A stretch of 64,000 bases of DNA from Monarcha castaneiventris obscurior (taxonomy: Eukaryota > Chordata > Aves > Passeriformes > Monarchidae), in NCBI GenBank assembly GCA_026261815.1, contig JAMPIT010000890.1, positions 10,818,001 to 10,882,000 of the forward strand, in the 5' to 3' direction. This document shows positions 46,201 to 60,620 of the stretch, piece after piece; position 1 is the stretch's first letter; each line of letters starts with the position of its first letter. The translations under genes were made by a program, and so were the position numbers. The notes beneath the pieces were generated by a model. The model did not search any database, was not told where the DNA came from, and saw only the letters and a list, made by a program, of their open reading frames with translations.

Positions 46201-49200
46201 TGAGTTCTATTGTGACAGCAGTGAGGGATGCACACTGGGAACACTTGATAGATCAAAATTGGAAGGTGTTGGGCAGAAAGTTACTTCTTCTGTAAGAAGT
46301 CTCATAAAATAAAGGGTTTTTTTTAAAATATATGAAACTATGAAACTTTACTCTTTAGTCAAAGTGTTAAAGCACATCATATAGTTGAACCAAAGAAATC
46401 TCTAATACCCAGAATCTTGTGATGAGTCTTTCCAGTGGCGCATTACTCAATCTCTGGTAGATTTCTCAGCGAAAACTAACTGAGCAATTCAAAGACTCAG
46501 CTTTTGAACTCCTGCTGGTTAGATTTTCTAAATTATTCTCCTTTGCTTTCTCCTTTCTAATATTTCCTTCTACACCAGACTTTCCATGCCTGTTTATGAC
46601 ATAGATATCATGTGAGTAATCTCTTCTGGTTGAAAATGCAATTTATTTTAATTGGAACTGAAAACTTGTTTGAGGGGTGGCAGGAGGAAACTGTTCCCAT
46701 TTCCTGCTATAGTTCTCTCAGCATCTAATTACACCATAAAGAGGAACAATGGGGAGGCTGTGTGTTATTCAGTTTAATGTGGTTAATTACACCATTCCCC
46801 CTATGCATGAAAATACACCAGAGCCCCACAACTGATACAGCACCCACACAACACATTGATCAGCTGTAACAACACGCTTTGAGACACATGATACATGCTC
46901 TACATAGAAATACTTGTTTACGGAAAAGGTTTCTAGTTCACAAGAAAAAAATGTAAAACGCAGCAGAACAGACACCAAATAAAAAATTCTAACCATTAGC
47001 ATCTGTATTTGTCATAAAATTCTTGTCCATATGAATTCAATTGCTGCAACTAGAAACATGCCCTTCCTACCAAAATACCTTTCTCCATGCCTTTCTGTAA
47101 ATAAGAAACTTTGGGAAGGTCCTTTTTTTATACCCCCACACCCCAATACACCAACAGGAGTTGAACCAAATACTTCACTTCCAAAAGTTTCAAGATATTT
47201 GTGCCACCTCAGAATGGAATTAAGGTATCAACCAGATCTTTTGCAAGTCAGATTCAGTGCCTAGGTATCCCTGAGGACACAGAATTAATATTTTAAATAA
47301 TATCTATCCCTGAGATAGATTCAGTGGGGACGGTAACACATCAGCTGAACACATCTTCTTCATTATTACTCTTTCCTCAAAGTCCCACTTGCATCAGCAA
47401 TGATCTGTGAGGCCAAAGGCAGACAGAGGGTGGGTACTGGGGAAGGTGCAGGTGAAACAGCTGCTGGCACCAAGAACAGCCTCTGAACACCAGGCTCTCC
47501 TCCATACTCTGGTAATGGCAAAGTCATCAGTTGCACATTTCAGAGCAATAGCTTTTAATGACAGCTTAAATGTCAACACTGCCCTTCCCACAAAGCATGA
47601 AAGGACTTGGTCTTGAGAGAAGAGACATCTCAGTGCTCACACAATGACTCTTCCAAGGCCAGATTTTTCAAGTATAAAACCACCAAGGGAAAAGAACAAA
47701 AAGGTAAAAGGAACTGCACATGGTCCTTCCTCTGTAAGGAATCAAAAAATTGTCTCAGCGGTTTAGAATGAAACCATCTGAGCTCAGGAGTCACTGGGGT
47801 TCTTGGAGCAAAACAGACAATATGGATAATTGATAAAACATGGACAGTCATAAGCATAGTCATAGGGACAGTCTTGATGCTTGAAGAGTATGATAGCTCT
47901 TGTGAGGAGCTAACCTCCCTCCCTCACCACACAGTTGGAATAGCAGGAAGTCTGTTCAGAAACATCATGTTGAAAGGGAAGGACAAATGTGTGTAAGTTG
48001 GAAAGAAGATGGATTAGTTAAGAAAACACATGGCAGAATTTATTCCAATCTACTTTTGAACCTGGCCTTGTTTTGAACAAGAGGGAGCACAATGTGATTT
48101 TCAAAGGTACTGGTCAACCTAAATTATTTTAAGAAAAGGGCTTAATGTGAGAAGAACAAAACAAAAATAACATTATCTACATTACTGAATGAAACCTATG
48201 CTGAAAAAAGCTGCAGCCTGGAGAACAGGTCAGTGGTGCCTACAGAAAGAGTGTGATGAATTAAGAGCTAAAGAACCTGAAAATGTTATGAGAAGATAGA
48301 TGTCTTTTGGCAGACTAATGCTTTGATTTTCTTTAAACTAGATAAAGTGGGTAACTTAGCTTAAACAGCCCAGTGAATAACTGCTACTGCTACAAAGTTT
48401 TAACCTTCCCCCATTCAATTAATATTAGACCTGAAAAGCTCTCCTCAAAGGAAAAAAGCTTTACCAAAAAACTAGGAAAGATGACATGCCTATTCTGCAT
48501 ATTCTTAAAGATAAAAGAATATACAGACCTTGAAGTTTTAGAACACACACACGCCCCCCCCCCCCCCAAGTTTTGTTTATGCTATACATTTCCTTCTACC
48601 ATAAAAATCTGCAGCAAGCAAAGGCTTCAGATCTTCATCACTTCATTGCTGCCTCAGTCCAGGAGAAATCCAGTTTATTCTTCACTGCCTCCCCAGGTGA
48701 GATAACCTGACATTTTCCCCAAATGCTTATTTAGAAAATGAGACTTCAAAGTAAAAGGCTGACTTGCATTAATTGCTTATGCTTATCTGCTCTCCCACAC
48801 TTGTGGTCATCTTCCAGCTTGTGCCCATAGCAACAGCTGGAGATCTCCATGTTCTGGCCTTAGCACTGTGCTCTTCCTTCCTCTCCTGCATGTTGAAGAA
48901 TACGTGGCCTTGATGGCAGGTGCATCAGGAGGCAGCCAGACACACCAAACACGTGCCACCAGGTGGCATCTTCAACCAATTACATTTTAAGATCATGTGT
49001 TCAAGAAGAGAGCCTGCATTTGCTAAGAGCCTTTGTATTCTGAAACCTCAAGCTTCTATACTAGAAAAAGAAGGACTAGTGAAGATCTGGATTGGCATCA
49101 ATGATCTGAAAGTTATTTTTCATTGCTGAAATCATCATTTTACTGACAACACACTTGTTCGCTCAACAAGGATTCCGAGAGCCACAGAAGTATTCTGCAC

Positions 49201-52200
49201 AATGCTTGATGTCATCTCCCCACACATCTCAATGATTCGTCTCTAATTTTTCCAATAAAATCCAGGTGCAATGCACTGGATTTTCAAAGAGGGACTATTA
49301 ATTTACACAGGATTTAATTACATTTGATCCCCTGTTAAGAGGTGGTTTTGGCCATAACTAACCTATGTGTGCTTGGAAATGTCAGTTTTTCCACTATAAT
49401 GAGAAAGTCTATTTCCCTTAGCAGATATCTTAATGAAAACAAAACAAACAAAAAACCACCCCTAACTCCAATTCTACAAGAAACAGTAGACTACAAACCT
49501 ATTCTTAATCTGGTATCAATCACTACAATAACAAATATAGCACACAAACTACACCCGAATCTATAACAATGCTTGCTTTATTTAGAGAGCAACCGAGTCT
49601 CACCTCAACCCTCTTACCAGGCTCATCTCATTTCAAGTAAAATTTTTGGCTATCTCCTGACATAGGCATTGCTAATTAACTGCCTTTTAGAGACAAATAT
49701 TTTATCTGTTTAGAATCTGAACATGATTCTCTCTTCAAAGGAGTTTTTCCCTTTCAACTGGAGTTTTTTAAACTGGGGAAAAAATATAACCTTGTTTTAC
49801 ATATGCTGGCTGATCTCACAAACGGCTCTTAGGTCTTGCTCTCTACTTTCAGTTGTGTACCCAGCACTGAGGCTAGTTTTTTTCCCCCTCTTAAAGTCTG
49901 ATGAGAACCAAAGTAAATGAAGTAGAACAAAGAAGCTACATTAGCTTTCATAATTTATTGCTCTAGACAACTCCAGCTATTGCCTGTGACAGGAATCAAG
50001 CCAAGCAGAAAGAAAATCAAAGTGTTCTGCCACTTTGTCAACAGCTGAAGTCGCAGGATTCATTTCTATGGCTACCAGCAATGTCCCCAACCCCCATTTC
50101 CACACTGCAGCTCTTGACCTGTATGTACAGAGGGCACCAAAAACAAAGGAGAACATGCATAAATAATGACCTGAAATGTGTTATGTGTTGTTTTCTTCAG
50201 GTTTTTTAAGACTGTAGACTAAAAATGATACACTTCAGTGTTTTTTCTTAATACAAGTTAATGAAGAATAACTCTGACACAGTTCACTGAATTTTATCTT
50301 TTTGATTATTCAGAAAGAAAATTTTTTTGGTCTGGATGAATATACTCCTGTAGTGAACTCCCACAAGCATTTAATTTTGATATCTACATTCAACGTATTC
50401 TGACTAAAGCATTACTTTTGTGGTGTTTTCCACTTATAAAGGTAAAATCTTTTGCAGAAGTAGATTTGGAGTGAGAAGAGGTGTAAGAACGACTGTCAAA
50501 AATTCAACATGGCAACTTTCAGAAGTACCATCTGAAAGCAATAATGCTGGTACACCTAATGAGCAAGAAGGATTCTCCCTCACTTTCCCTCGTGCTGAGC
50601 ACCATGGCTGGTTTTGACTCACACAAAGGCTCTGAAACTGGAGCTTAGTACTCTGCCACTGTGCTCTTGGGTTGCCTGCTTTAAAGATGACACAGCTGGG
50701 TCTACAAAAATCTCACAGGAAGGAACAACACTGACTTAAGCCAAGCAATCCACAAGGTTCAAGCTAAGCTCAATATGCAATAAAGAAAGGGAAAGACAAA
50801 ATGGAATAGGACATAGACTCCTCTTGAAAATTCAATTCTTGCTGAATCTTTAGCAAATGAGAAGTAAGATCCTCCTAACTTATCAAGAACATTTTATCAG
50901 GAAGCAATTAGCACCCCAAGTGGTATCAATACATGAATTTTAACTAGATTTAGATGCCCAAAGCTAAGAGAAGAGAGAAGCAGGAGCAAAGACAGTCATA
51001 ACAGAGAGAGCACCAAGGAATAATTTGAAACTCACCATTTAATGTTTTAGTGCCCTAAAAGATGCACATAATGACCCCTGTGTCAAAAGAAAATGTTATG
51101 GCTTGACACACTACCAGTACAAATCTTGTACATTATTGCCAGAATCCCCTGTGACACTTCCCAAGACTTTCTGAAATCAACTGCACACTGAAAAGATGTT
51201 ACTGTTCAGCAGAATTTATCTTCATAATTGGTACATTTATTTGGAGAGCATAGATTTTTCAGTGTACAGAACATTTTAAAATATTATTTTTTAAAAAACT
51301 AATTAAAATGTTTTGAACTATAGCAGCTCCTGTTTTCATTTAAAAAGGCAGTATCTTCACAGAGGATATTATATACACCTGAAAATTATTCTGTAAGTGT
51401 TTTCTCTGGATAAATGCAGAAAACCAAACAGAGAAAGCATCTGTCTCAGCTCTGGTAGTGTTTCTTAGAATAATTAAAATGCTAATGAAAAAGCATGTAA
51501 AGACAGGAAGAAGTAGAAGAACCACCCACCCCAGAATAACATCCTTCTGTAAGTATCATTTCCAACTTCTGATGTTCTCTGATTTATACTCTAAGTGATG
51601 ACAAGTTACGTTTATAGTATCTCTTTAAGAAGGAACCTATTAGTTATCTCCTTTGCACTTGCCAGTACTTCTCAGCAGGTTTTGGTGAAAGGTTGGACAC
51701 ACAAAAATAAGGCACAGATGAAGGCAAGAGACAGCTGGTGGTAGCTTCAAATGCACAACTGGACTCTGAACAACAGAGGCACACCTCTGCACAGCGATTC
51801 CCAAACCAGATGAACACAGGGGTATCTCCAGTGGCAACCATCAGCTGACACAAAACGCTGTTTGCCTCTGACTTGCTTTTAGTCCACCCCCTCATACTCC
51901 AACTCCTTTTCTTGATTTCCACACTGGAGCCACTCTACAGCTGTTGCAGGTACAGTGTGATTAAGACCAAATCAATCCCCCTTTCAGCCTCAAACACTTA
52001 TAAATCATGATTCTGTAATTATTTCACACTCAAACAAAGTGTAGAACTCTGGTTCCTGTGTGACTGGTAGATTTTTTTATTTTCCATGGGGGAAGGCAAA
52101 CATAGGCTGCAATTTCCCTCTGTCTCCTTCTACGTCTTACTCATTTCAGTAGCTCCTCCATCCAAAATGGATGGGAGGAGGAACATGGGTGGCTGTGATT

Positions 52201-55200
52201 TCAGCAGTGATCCCACTGCATTCCCACATCCCTTGATAACATAGACCGTGACCTAGGATTGAGTTAAATTAACCAAGGTGAGAATCAAAAGGAGGAGTAA
52301 CTGGGCAAAGCTAAGAGAACAAAAGGCAAGAACAAAGCTTCTCTCTTCTTAATGAGGATTACACAGTACGAACATCACGGTTATTTTCAAAAAAGTGTCA
52401 AAGACCCAGTTCTAACTCAAGCTGTGCCACTGACTACAAAATTGCAAAGCAAGTAAAAACCCTGATTTACAAGTTTCAGAAAAATATTTGAGAAGCTATA
52501 ATAAACAGCACTGCTATGATGTACTCTGTCTGCCTGGAATAGTCCTAGAAGAAATGCTAATGTGCTATACTGTGCTGTCAGTATTTACATGATGAACCAC
52601 CCACATACTAAATAAAAGATGGCAAGAACAAAGTCCTAAAGGCTTAGGTATTTGCAAGCAGTTGTTCTTGTATTTTTGCTGGTGGTTATTTTTTGAATCA
52701 ATGCAATTTCTGTGCTGACTTGAAGCCCAATATATATTTGATCTTCCATTTCACAGCATCAAAATAAGCTCGATATCTGAAGGGAATCTCAAATTCCACA
52801 ATCTCAATTTGGCTTATTTGATGACAATTTTTGCACCAAAGAAAGTGAACCATAGGTAGATCATTTATAAGAACAAGTGAGGTAGTTGTAAAGAATACCA
52901 TCAGTAGTATCCACTGTCTTGGCAATAATGATAGATTTCAGCAGCTGCTACTAGAAAACATCAGCTCTGCCAAAATGTCAGATGCTAATGGCTGAAGCAG
53001 CTCAATTAAGCTACAAGACACAATTGCTTTGTTCTACCAGGGATGCAGGCAGGCATATTTCAATCCATATCTGGAACCAACAGAAGCACTTAGGGAGGAA
53101 CAGATTAAAAAAATTTTAATACATACAGCCTTACATCCTTACCTTCTTACAGAAGTCCCAGATTTTAAGCTGCAAGTGACTGATGCCTTAGGAGTTCTCA
53201 ATAAAGCATGCAAAATAGCTGGAGTAGTGTCAGTTTTAATCAGCAACCCAAATAAAGGATCCAATCAAGTTCACTTTAGCTGTTCAACAGTGTGTTGATA
53301 TGGTAAATTATTTTTAATGTAAGTTTAAATGCAGGTTTTCTGTAGTTTAATGACATTCAACAGTGATAACGTAATGGGAAATAATTGTTGCAACAGCAAA
53401 CTGTGTTTATGCTACATTGAGAACAGAGTATATCTAACACATTTTAAAAAATTATGGCAAACATTTCTTCATAAAGTCTAATTAATGTGACAAAGCATAT
53501 CTGCCTTACATAGTGAAAACATGTAAAAGCATGTAAAAACAACTAGACTATCATTTGTTTTCAAGATGGATACAAGAGTAGATGGTGCTATCAATACTTT
53601 TGCTTTCCTCCACTTCCCAGTTCCAGTCTGTTCTCCTGAAATCTCACTTATGCAACGGAGATTGTGAATTGATACTAAGAAAGAAACAAGTCAAAGTTTA
53701 CTTCAAACATTCACCTCACTTCAGTCAAAGTTAACTTTCCTATGAGGAAGGAGAACTAACTGCAGGTGATGAAATCTGAGAGTGAGAATAACTTGCAGAA
53801 ATGTGTCCAGGTCTCAGGTGTTACTGGTCCACACAGGGAGTGTATCACCAGTATAATGCAGCAAATCAAACTGAATTGAGCAACCCAAACAGGAACATTT
53901 GCAACTCTCATGCATCTCCAAGATACAAAAAAGTGTTGTACTGCAACCAGCATCCTATTCTGAGGGCAGACGCCATCACAGACTCACTTTCAGTACCACT
54001 AACAAAATTAAAAATGCTTTTTAGAGATGACTTTACTGAATGTCTTATGGCAAAGAAAGGAAAAGTGTAATTCTTATCCTCAGAAGTGGCAGGCATCTAG
54101 ACTTCAAACCAGCAATTAAGTTTTAAGACTTGTATGTCTGAAGACACCAGCCATTCAGAAACACTTTACTATTTGATCATGTATGTGATTTTTTCATGGC
54201 ACAAACATAAATATTTTAGTTATACACGTCCTGGGAATTCAATAGTTTCTTCAACAGTAATCACAGTACATAGGGTTTAACCCTAAGGGTGAAATAAAGA
54301 AATTTTACATAAAAGTACTTTTACTGAACTGTTAATTTCAGACAAACTCTGCCATGCTAATATGGATAGATCTTGCAATACTTGTAGGTCTCTAATAAGC
54401 AACATCACTTATTTTCCATGCTGAAATTCTATCTTAAACTGCTTCAAAGGTAAAATTCAGAAAGAACTGGTTTAATCTGACTCTCGAATTGGATCAGATC
54501 ATTGACATGTATGCTACAATTCAATGTAATTTTTAATACTATTCCCTTTTACTACAGTGCAGGCAGAAATACTTTTATTAACTCATCCTAACATTGACCA
54601 TGTTATCTAGAAATTCTTGCTGTTTACAAAGTTTTAACTTCCACAGCACTAGCAACCTACTAAAATTATTTCATGCTACCAAGTTGAGAGAAACTGGGCA
54701 AAGGAAAAATATATGTGGAACATGAGGAAAAATTCAGGCCCAGGACACCCTACCATCCCATGGAATAATGTACCCAGAGAATATCTGGGAAGCCTCGAAG
54801 ATCATAAAGGCACATGCTGGCAAGAAAGGGCTTTCCTTCTGTAATTTTTATGGACCTGTAATGCACAGAAGTTGCCAAAGGTCAATTGAGTTGCCACAGT
54901 TGTTCCCAAATTGTCTACAACCTTTTCCCCTTCCATCAGTTTAGAGTCTGAATTGCAGAAACTCCCTGTGTGTTCACAAAGACACAAACATTACAAGCAA
55001 TTCATGTATGTAGGTTGGGTCTGCATAATGCTGTGACACCAACCAAGGCAATGGAATTTTTTACCCAAAGACATCCAATAATAGTGCAGGTGGGTGTATT
55101 TCCCCCTAGCATGCATAAGGTCGCTTCCAAACCTACTGGAAACACGCAACCTACCTTACATTATATGATGCAAAGGGAAGAGCAAGGAAGGCTCTGGAAA

Positions 55201-56473
55201 CAGCAGTGGTTTCCTTGCATCTACCACAGCCATAAAAGTGGGAGGTGCAAAAAACAGGGCTAGTAGAGGAAAACAACATGGCCAAGGAGTTCTGCAGAGA
55301 CTGAGACATTTTCTACACTGCTTTTATTCTGTCTTCCCTGAAGCTTTCCCCTCGTCACTTACCAAGCTGCATGCACCTGGCAGATCAGAAAGCTTTGACC
55401 ACAGGCTAGCACAGAGTGAGGACCTCCTCAGTGAAGTATGTAAAGGTTTAAAACAAAAGTACATGCTGTTTTACCTATTTTCCATTTTTTCTACATGAAA
55501 GAGTAGCAGATGCTGGCCCCTGTGCCTGCACATAGCCTGGCTACAGTCACAAAGTCAGAAACCACTGTCATGGACACTGCTGGGGTGGCAGCCACATAAA
55601 CAGAATCGAGAACAGCTGTACACAGATGGCTGCCTTGGTAATATTCATACATTTCCATATGTCAAAAAGCACAGGTTTAAAAAGATGTATAGGAGTTAGG
55701 TTTTTGTGTTCTTAGTTTACTGGGGGACACTCTTGTTAATATTGATGGGCAGGACTAGCTAAAAGGACTGCATACTGAGCACAAAAAAATGAGATGTCAA
55801 ATGTGGCAAGAAAAAAGAGCACATATTAGTTACTTTTAAAATGGGTATCAAGAGGGAAAAAAGACTTATCTTAAAGCACTAATATACATCTTACAAGCTT
55901 ATTCAGTCATATGTGCAAGAGGTATCATGCTATTTGCATTCAGTATCTGTAAATCTAACAATATTCTCAGGGAAAATAATCTAAAACATACAAGCAAAGA
56001 TGTACAATGATAGATACTAGATAAATATATCACTTTACAGTTCTAGATCTATCCTGTAGTTAAGTATGTCATTTAAGGAGGTATACATTAAAATCACAGA
56101 AATGTTAAGATGGGAAGCTCACACAGCACAACATGTTAGCTCCAAAGCTAAAATTGGCTGTTTTCATTAGCTACTTTGCTTTTAAAATCCAATTCTGCAA
56201 TATGATTCTCTGGTTTTTGCACTTTAATCCCAGCCCTTAAGAGATTAATAATGCTACTTAACCTGTTGTAGCTGGTCATTTTTGCACATGCTGGAAAACA
56301 ACAATTTATCATGTTCTAAAAGTGCGGGTTTGGTTGCTTTGAAAAGGACCAGTCTTCACATTTAGGATGTGACAGAATTAAAGCTTCAAGTACAACCTCT
56401 CTTGCATATGCATTATGCTATGAATTGTTTTCCATGCAGTGGATGGAATGAACCATATTCATGCAGTGAGCAA
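43293..56473. other. Unique intronic sequence with simple repeats
   Basis: About 13 kb without a recognisable gene or transposon. A GC-richer patch lies at 44150-44300. There is an A-run at 44653-44667 (15 bases), a T-run near 45120-45128 and the AC/C-run at 48543-48567. A weak resemblance to a CR1 3' end near 56093-56125 is too degenerate to call. Open frames such as 53029-53298 (plus) and 44122-44454 (plus) have no domain I recognise. Confidence 0.7.
48543..48567 (+). repeat. Compound AC / poly(C) microsatellite
   Basis: Five AC units are followed by G and a run of 14 C. In the PPP3CA transcript this is a run of 14 G followed by GU repeats. Both length and consensus are likely to vary between individuals and between sequencing platforms. 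Confidence 0.85.
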
Positions 56474-56505
56474 TTCAAGTTCTGCTCTCTTCAAGTTCTG
56501 CTTCT
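56474..56505. repeat. Two-copy 16-bp tandem repeat
   Basis: TTCAAGTTCTGCT occurs at 56474-56486 and again at 56490-56502, giving a period of 16. The repeat lies just beside the left arm of the 56507-56594 inverted repeat. It may be a slippage product. Confidence 0.8.
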
Positions 56506-56506
56506 C

Positions 56507-56594
56507 TGTGAGCAAGTTGTCTTCAGAGTAAGGTTTGTAGAAGTTTTGTAACTAAAGCACATTTTGCACAATGTCTGAAGACAACTTGCTCACA
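56507..56594. repeat. Perfect 21-bp inverted repeat with 46-base loop
   Basis: The left arm is 56507-56527 (starting TGTGAGCAAGTTG) and the right arm is 56574-56594 (ending CAACTTGCTCACA). All 21 positions pair, and pairing stops sharply on both sides. The sequence is not low-complexity, so the match is unlikely to reflect base composition. In RNA of either strand it would form a stable stem with a 46-base loop. No transposon family is recognised. It could be a small palindromic duplication, the remains of a MITE, or a structured intronic element; the sequence alone does not decide. Confidence 0.9.
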
Positions 56595-59500
56595 TATTTT
56601 CAACACTGCTCAGCACAGCAATATCTCATAAAGATGTGTGATTTACTGTCTTCAAAACACAGGTGAGCTAAATTTTCCATTTTACAGACTGAGAGCCAAG
56701 CAAGATAACACTGCCATCAAGTTTTACCTAAACTTGTTTTTGACACACTCCATTCAGAAATCTAAAGAAATTAAAATATAAAATACCTAATTCTGCAATA
56801 TTCAGAAATACATACATACATTCACAGAGAGAGGAAGTCACCCATGCACTGAAGTCCAAGGGACACATGCTTGGCATGCAGTTAAGAATGGTCAGTACCC
56901 AAGCAGTGTATTTTAGATTTGGAAGTGAAAACCATGCAGTCAGTCATCATGCAAAGAAAGGGGAGTGTATATCACTTGTCCAAAATCACTGTGTATAGTA
57001 ATGAACCTCTGTGATAAGGCTACATAAAGCTACCCAGTCAATTATAAATCTGGCATTCCCAAGTGTACTCTGGAGTGTGACTTCAGCAAATATTGCCATC
57101 AGAGTGGTCCAGAGATATATTTCCTTAGCCTTCTAGAAAAAAAAACCAACCCAAACATTAAAAATGAGCCAATTTCTCCATGTGTCATTATACTGTTATG
57201 AACATAATACTGGACTGGGAATTGTAAGGCTGCCATAAAAATCTTTCCACTGAACAGCTGTAGTCTAGTGGTAGATCAACCTCATTCAAAACACAAGCTT
57301 AAAATGCAGTTCCCAAGTCTCCAAGTGAAGAGGTTACAGATGAAGTCAGTCAACGTTGCCTCAACACTTCGCAGATGCAAGAAGAGTCCTGATAACAGAG
57401 CCCTTGGAGTCTCTTATTTCAGGCTCTGTTCACATTCCTACCCAGTGAGCAGCAGCACATTATAACAACAACAGCAGGAATAGCTCACTGTGGCTGTAAG
57501 CCAGACCTGCAGTGAACTATGCATGAGTGTATGCATGGAGCAAATGATGAGAATTTGAGCTAAGCTCACAAATGGGTTCCTCAGAAATACTTCAAAAGGC
57601 TTATAACCTTGCCAGATTTGAAAATAAAATTTATTAATTCAAAATGACAATCACATTGATGGTTCCAGCTAACCACAGACACAGAGTAAAGTTTTATACA
57701 TAAATGCAAAATAATTGATTGTGCATTCCACATTAAGGCTCTTTGCACGACTCGTGCCCAATTATCATTTTCTCACTCAAATTCAGGCTTTGTATGTACC
57801 CACTTCATTGCACATGACTTTACTTATAAACAGAGCTCTGATACTTTTTCTGAGGACAATTTTATCACCCCTTAAAATAAACAAAAGTGAAATTTCAAAT
57901 GATTGGATGGCTGCATGAGACTTTAAGAAAGAACTTTTCACAGTCTTTAACATTTATCAAGTGTATCACTAATAATCCACAGTGCTATTACTTCTACAGT
58001 TACAATCCTCTATTTTTCTTCTTTTTGATGATCAACATCTTATAAACCAGCTACAGGAATATATTTTTAAAAGATGAATGCCTCTCCCACAAAGAATGCC
58101 ATATTAGGGGGGTTTATTAGTGATTTATGACTGTCATTCTTCAACAAGACTGCTTCTCTTATATAAAACCTAAAATTTATTTTCTTATCCACTCTATCAG
58201 TGGTTTTGTTTGTTCTTTCTGATGTTTGAAAAAAGATTTCCTCCACTGCATAGCTATTTCCTGACTGCCTGTATACCTGGCACTTCCACCACATCATCAG
58301 TCAGTTGATATTCTCTTTATCCAGTCACCTGCTGTCATACTACTCATACAAAGAAAATTGTCAGGCCCACAACAACATGCCTCACAAGCTTTCTCAACCT
58401 CCCCCTCACAATTTAAGTTCTTCCTTCTTTTCATGATCACTTTCATAACTACAGCTTTCATGTTTGTTCATCCAGAAGATTAGCACTTCTCAGCTACCCT
58501 GCTAACACACATCAGGAGCCCAGCTTTCCTATGCTGGCTTAAAAGAGAGTAGCTAGCAGCCACCCTGAAGAATGCTGCAGTATCACAATCACTGCGTGAG
58601 AATAATTTCAAGAGCAGGAACAAAGCAAGGTGTAGGCTTAACTGAAAAAAGAATCAAAGACTTATACCAGTGTTATACAATGGGGTAAACTTCAGGAGAT
58701 TAATCCCCAAAATATAATTCAGAACAATTCCAACACCTTCAAATGCATTTAAGAAAAAAACTTTAAAGAGAAAAATTAAAAAGAGAAAGAGAGAACATTA
58801 AACACAGGCTTATGGAGATCACCAGAGCTGTCCTCCTACAGTCTACATCTCTCAATGGATTTAAAAAAAAAAAAAAGGTAATAATCACCAAGAAAAAAAA
58901 AAGGTAGCATTTTTTGTGTCTGCCACTCAGTTATGGACAATGGTACTGCACCTTTACAACTTCTTCCTTTGTCCTGAAGCATCAAAAAAAAAAAAATCTG
59001 TAGAACTTTCATCTCAGTTGACTAAGGGGATCCTTTTATTCATTCTATTTTCATTATTCATCCATGAGCTGCAACATGATTGACATCTTTTCCATCAGAA
59101 CTGTACAGCAGCATGACAAGCTAATTATTATTTTAAAAATGATACACATTACCTCTCCAGTTCAAGCTACAATCCTCTAGCTGGACGTCATTTTTAAAAT
59201 TACAAGCTTTAATAACTTGTGCATCATTCCAGTCCAGACACTACACTCAGTTTCAGAGAAGGTTTCCTGAAAATGAAGGTTTTATTATTTCTATGTAGTT
59301 TTTGGTGACTGCTACCAATATTGTTAATAAAAACTGGTAGCCCTTCCTCTGCAGCAAACAATTACTTCTTGTATTTTTTCACGGCTCTCGAGAAGCAAAA
59401 GTGACAAAAGGACCTGCCTTCTTAAACCAAGTTTTATACTTTGGCTTCATAGTTTAAAGTGGCTGGAATTAGATATGTTCTTCCCCCCAGCTAACTTTCT

Positions 59501-59841
59501 ATGCCACAAATCAATTAGTTGTCAAAAATGCATCCATATCCAATAGCAACAACAAAATATGGGAGGAGGCACATTAAAGCAATCAAATGCAATCATACAT
59601 TCAGAATGCAGGCAGAAGCAGGAGACAATTAGAGAAGGAAATTCAAATAGAAGGCATTTCCTGAGGATTAATGAGTGGGTGGTAGTGTTTGATAGTCAAG
59701 GACAGGATGGGCTCTGCAACCAGCACATTTCATTAATCCCCCAGGCAATGCAAACTGGGATTCTGCTAATTTTTTTCTGCACTTATTATTTTCCTTAACA
59801 TTTAATTAAAATTTCCACCTAATCTGACACCAACATTCCCT
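56595..59841. other. Unique intronic sequence with A-runs
   Basis: AT-rich sequence with A-runs at 58863-58876, 58893-58902 and about 58984-58996, and a short CATA run near 56810-56822. No exon, RNA gene or transposon was recognised. Confidence 0.7.
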
Positions 59842-60620
59842 CACAGAATCACAGAATGGTTTAGGTTGGAAGAGACCTTAAATATCATCTAGTTCTAATC
59901 CCCCCCCCACCATGGGCAGGGCAAGTCCCACTGGACCATGTTGTTCAAAGCCCCATCCAACCTGGCCTTGAACACTTCCAGGGGTGAGGCATCCACAACT
60001 TCACTGGGCAACCTGTGCCTCACCACCCTCATAGTGAAGAATTTCTTCCTAATATCTAAACCCACCATCTATCAGTTTGAGGACATTCCCCCTTGTCTTG
60101 TCATTACATGCTCTTGTAAGAATTCCCTCTTTCGCTTTCCTTTAGGCCCCCTGCAGATACTGGAGGGTGCTGTACGGTCTTGCCGAGGCCTTTGCTTCTC
60201 CAGGCTGAACAGCCCCAGCTCTCTCAGCCTGTCTGCAGAGAAGAAGTGCTTCAGCACCCCGAGCATCTTTGTGGAACTCCTCCAGCCTTGCTCCAACAGG
60301 TTCATGTGCTCCTTATGTCAGGAGCCCCAGAGCTGGATACAGCACTGCAGGTGGGGTCTCACCAGTGCAGAGGGACAGAATCCCTTTCCTTGCTCTGCTG
60401 CCCACCCTGCTTTTGGTGCAGCTCAGGACACAGTTGGCTTTCTGGGCGGCAAGTGCATATTGCCAAGACGTGGTGAGCTTCTCATCCACCAACACCCCCA
60501 AGTCCTTCTCATCACCTCTGCTCTCAGTGCATTTTCTGCCCAGCCTTTATTTGTGCTTCGGATTGCCCCAAGCCACATACAGGTCCTTACACTTGGCCTG
60601 GTTGAACTTCGTAACATCCA
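59842..60620 (-). mobile_element. CR1 LINE, longest copy in the window (about 0.78 kb)
   Basis: The plus strand is reverse-complement CR1, beginning CACAGAATCACAGAATGGTT and running through GGCCTTGAACACTTCCAGGG, GGCTGAACAGCCCCAGCTCT and CTTACACTTGGCCTGGTTGA before fading near 60620. Read on the minus strand it encodes pieces of the CR1 ORF2 C-terminus, including GVLVDEKL, ALAAQKANCVL and LRELGLFSLEK, in more than one frame. It is therefore a dead, 5'-truncated copy. It is in sense with PPP3CA and ends about 380 bases inside intron 2 from the exon 2 donor. A 297-codon open frame on the plus strand (59938-60831) is antisense to the element and is not a gene. Confidence 0.93.

Noticed and set aside
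53029..53298. 89-codon plus-strand frame with a protein-like composition
   Set aside because: No known domain, no splice or promoter context, and an isolated position deep in an intron. I have no support for calling it a gene.
53766..53801. C/D-box-like signals (GTGATGA ... CTGA) enclosed by CTGCA/TGCAG, suggesting an intronic snoRNA
   Set aside because: The enclosed segment is only about 40 bases, too short for a normal C/D snoRNA, and I could not find a convincing second box pair.
56093..56125. Possible CR1 3' end (AATCACAGAAATGTTAAGAT)
   Set aside because: Resemblance is limited to about 20 bases, and the following sequence does not continue as CR1.
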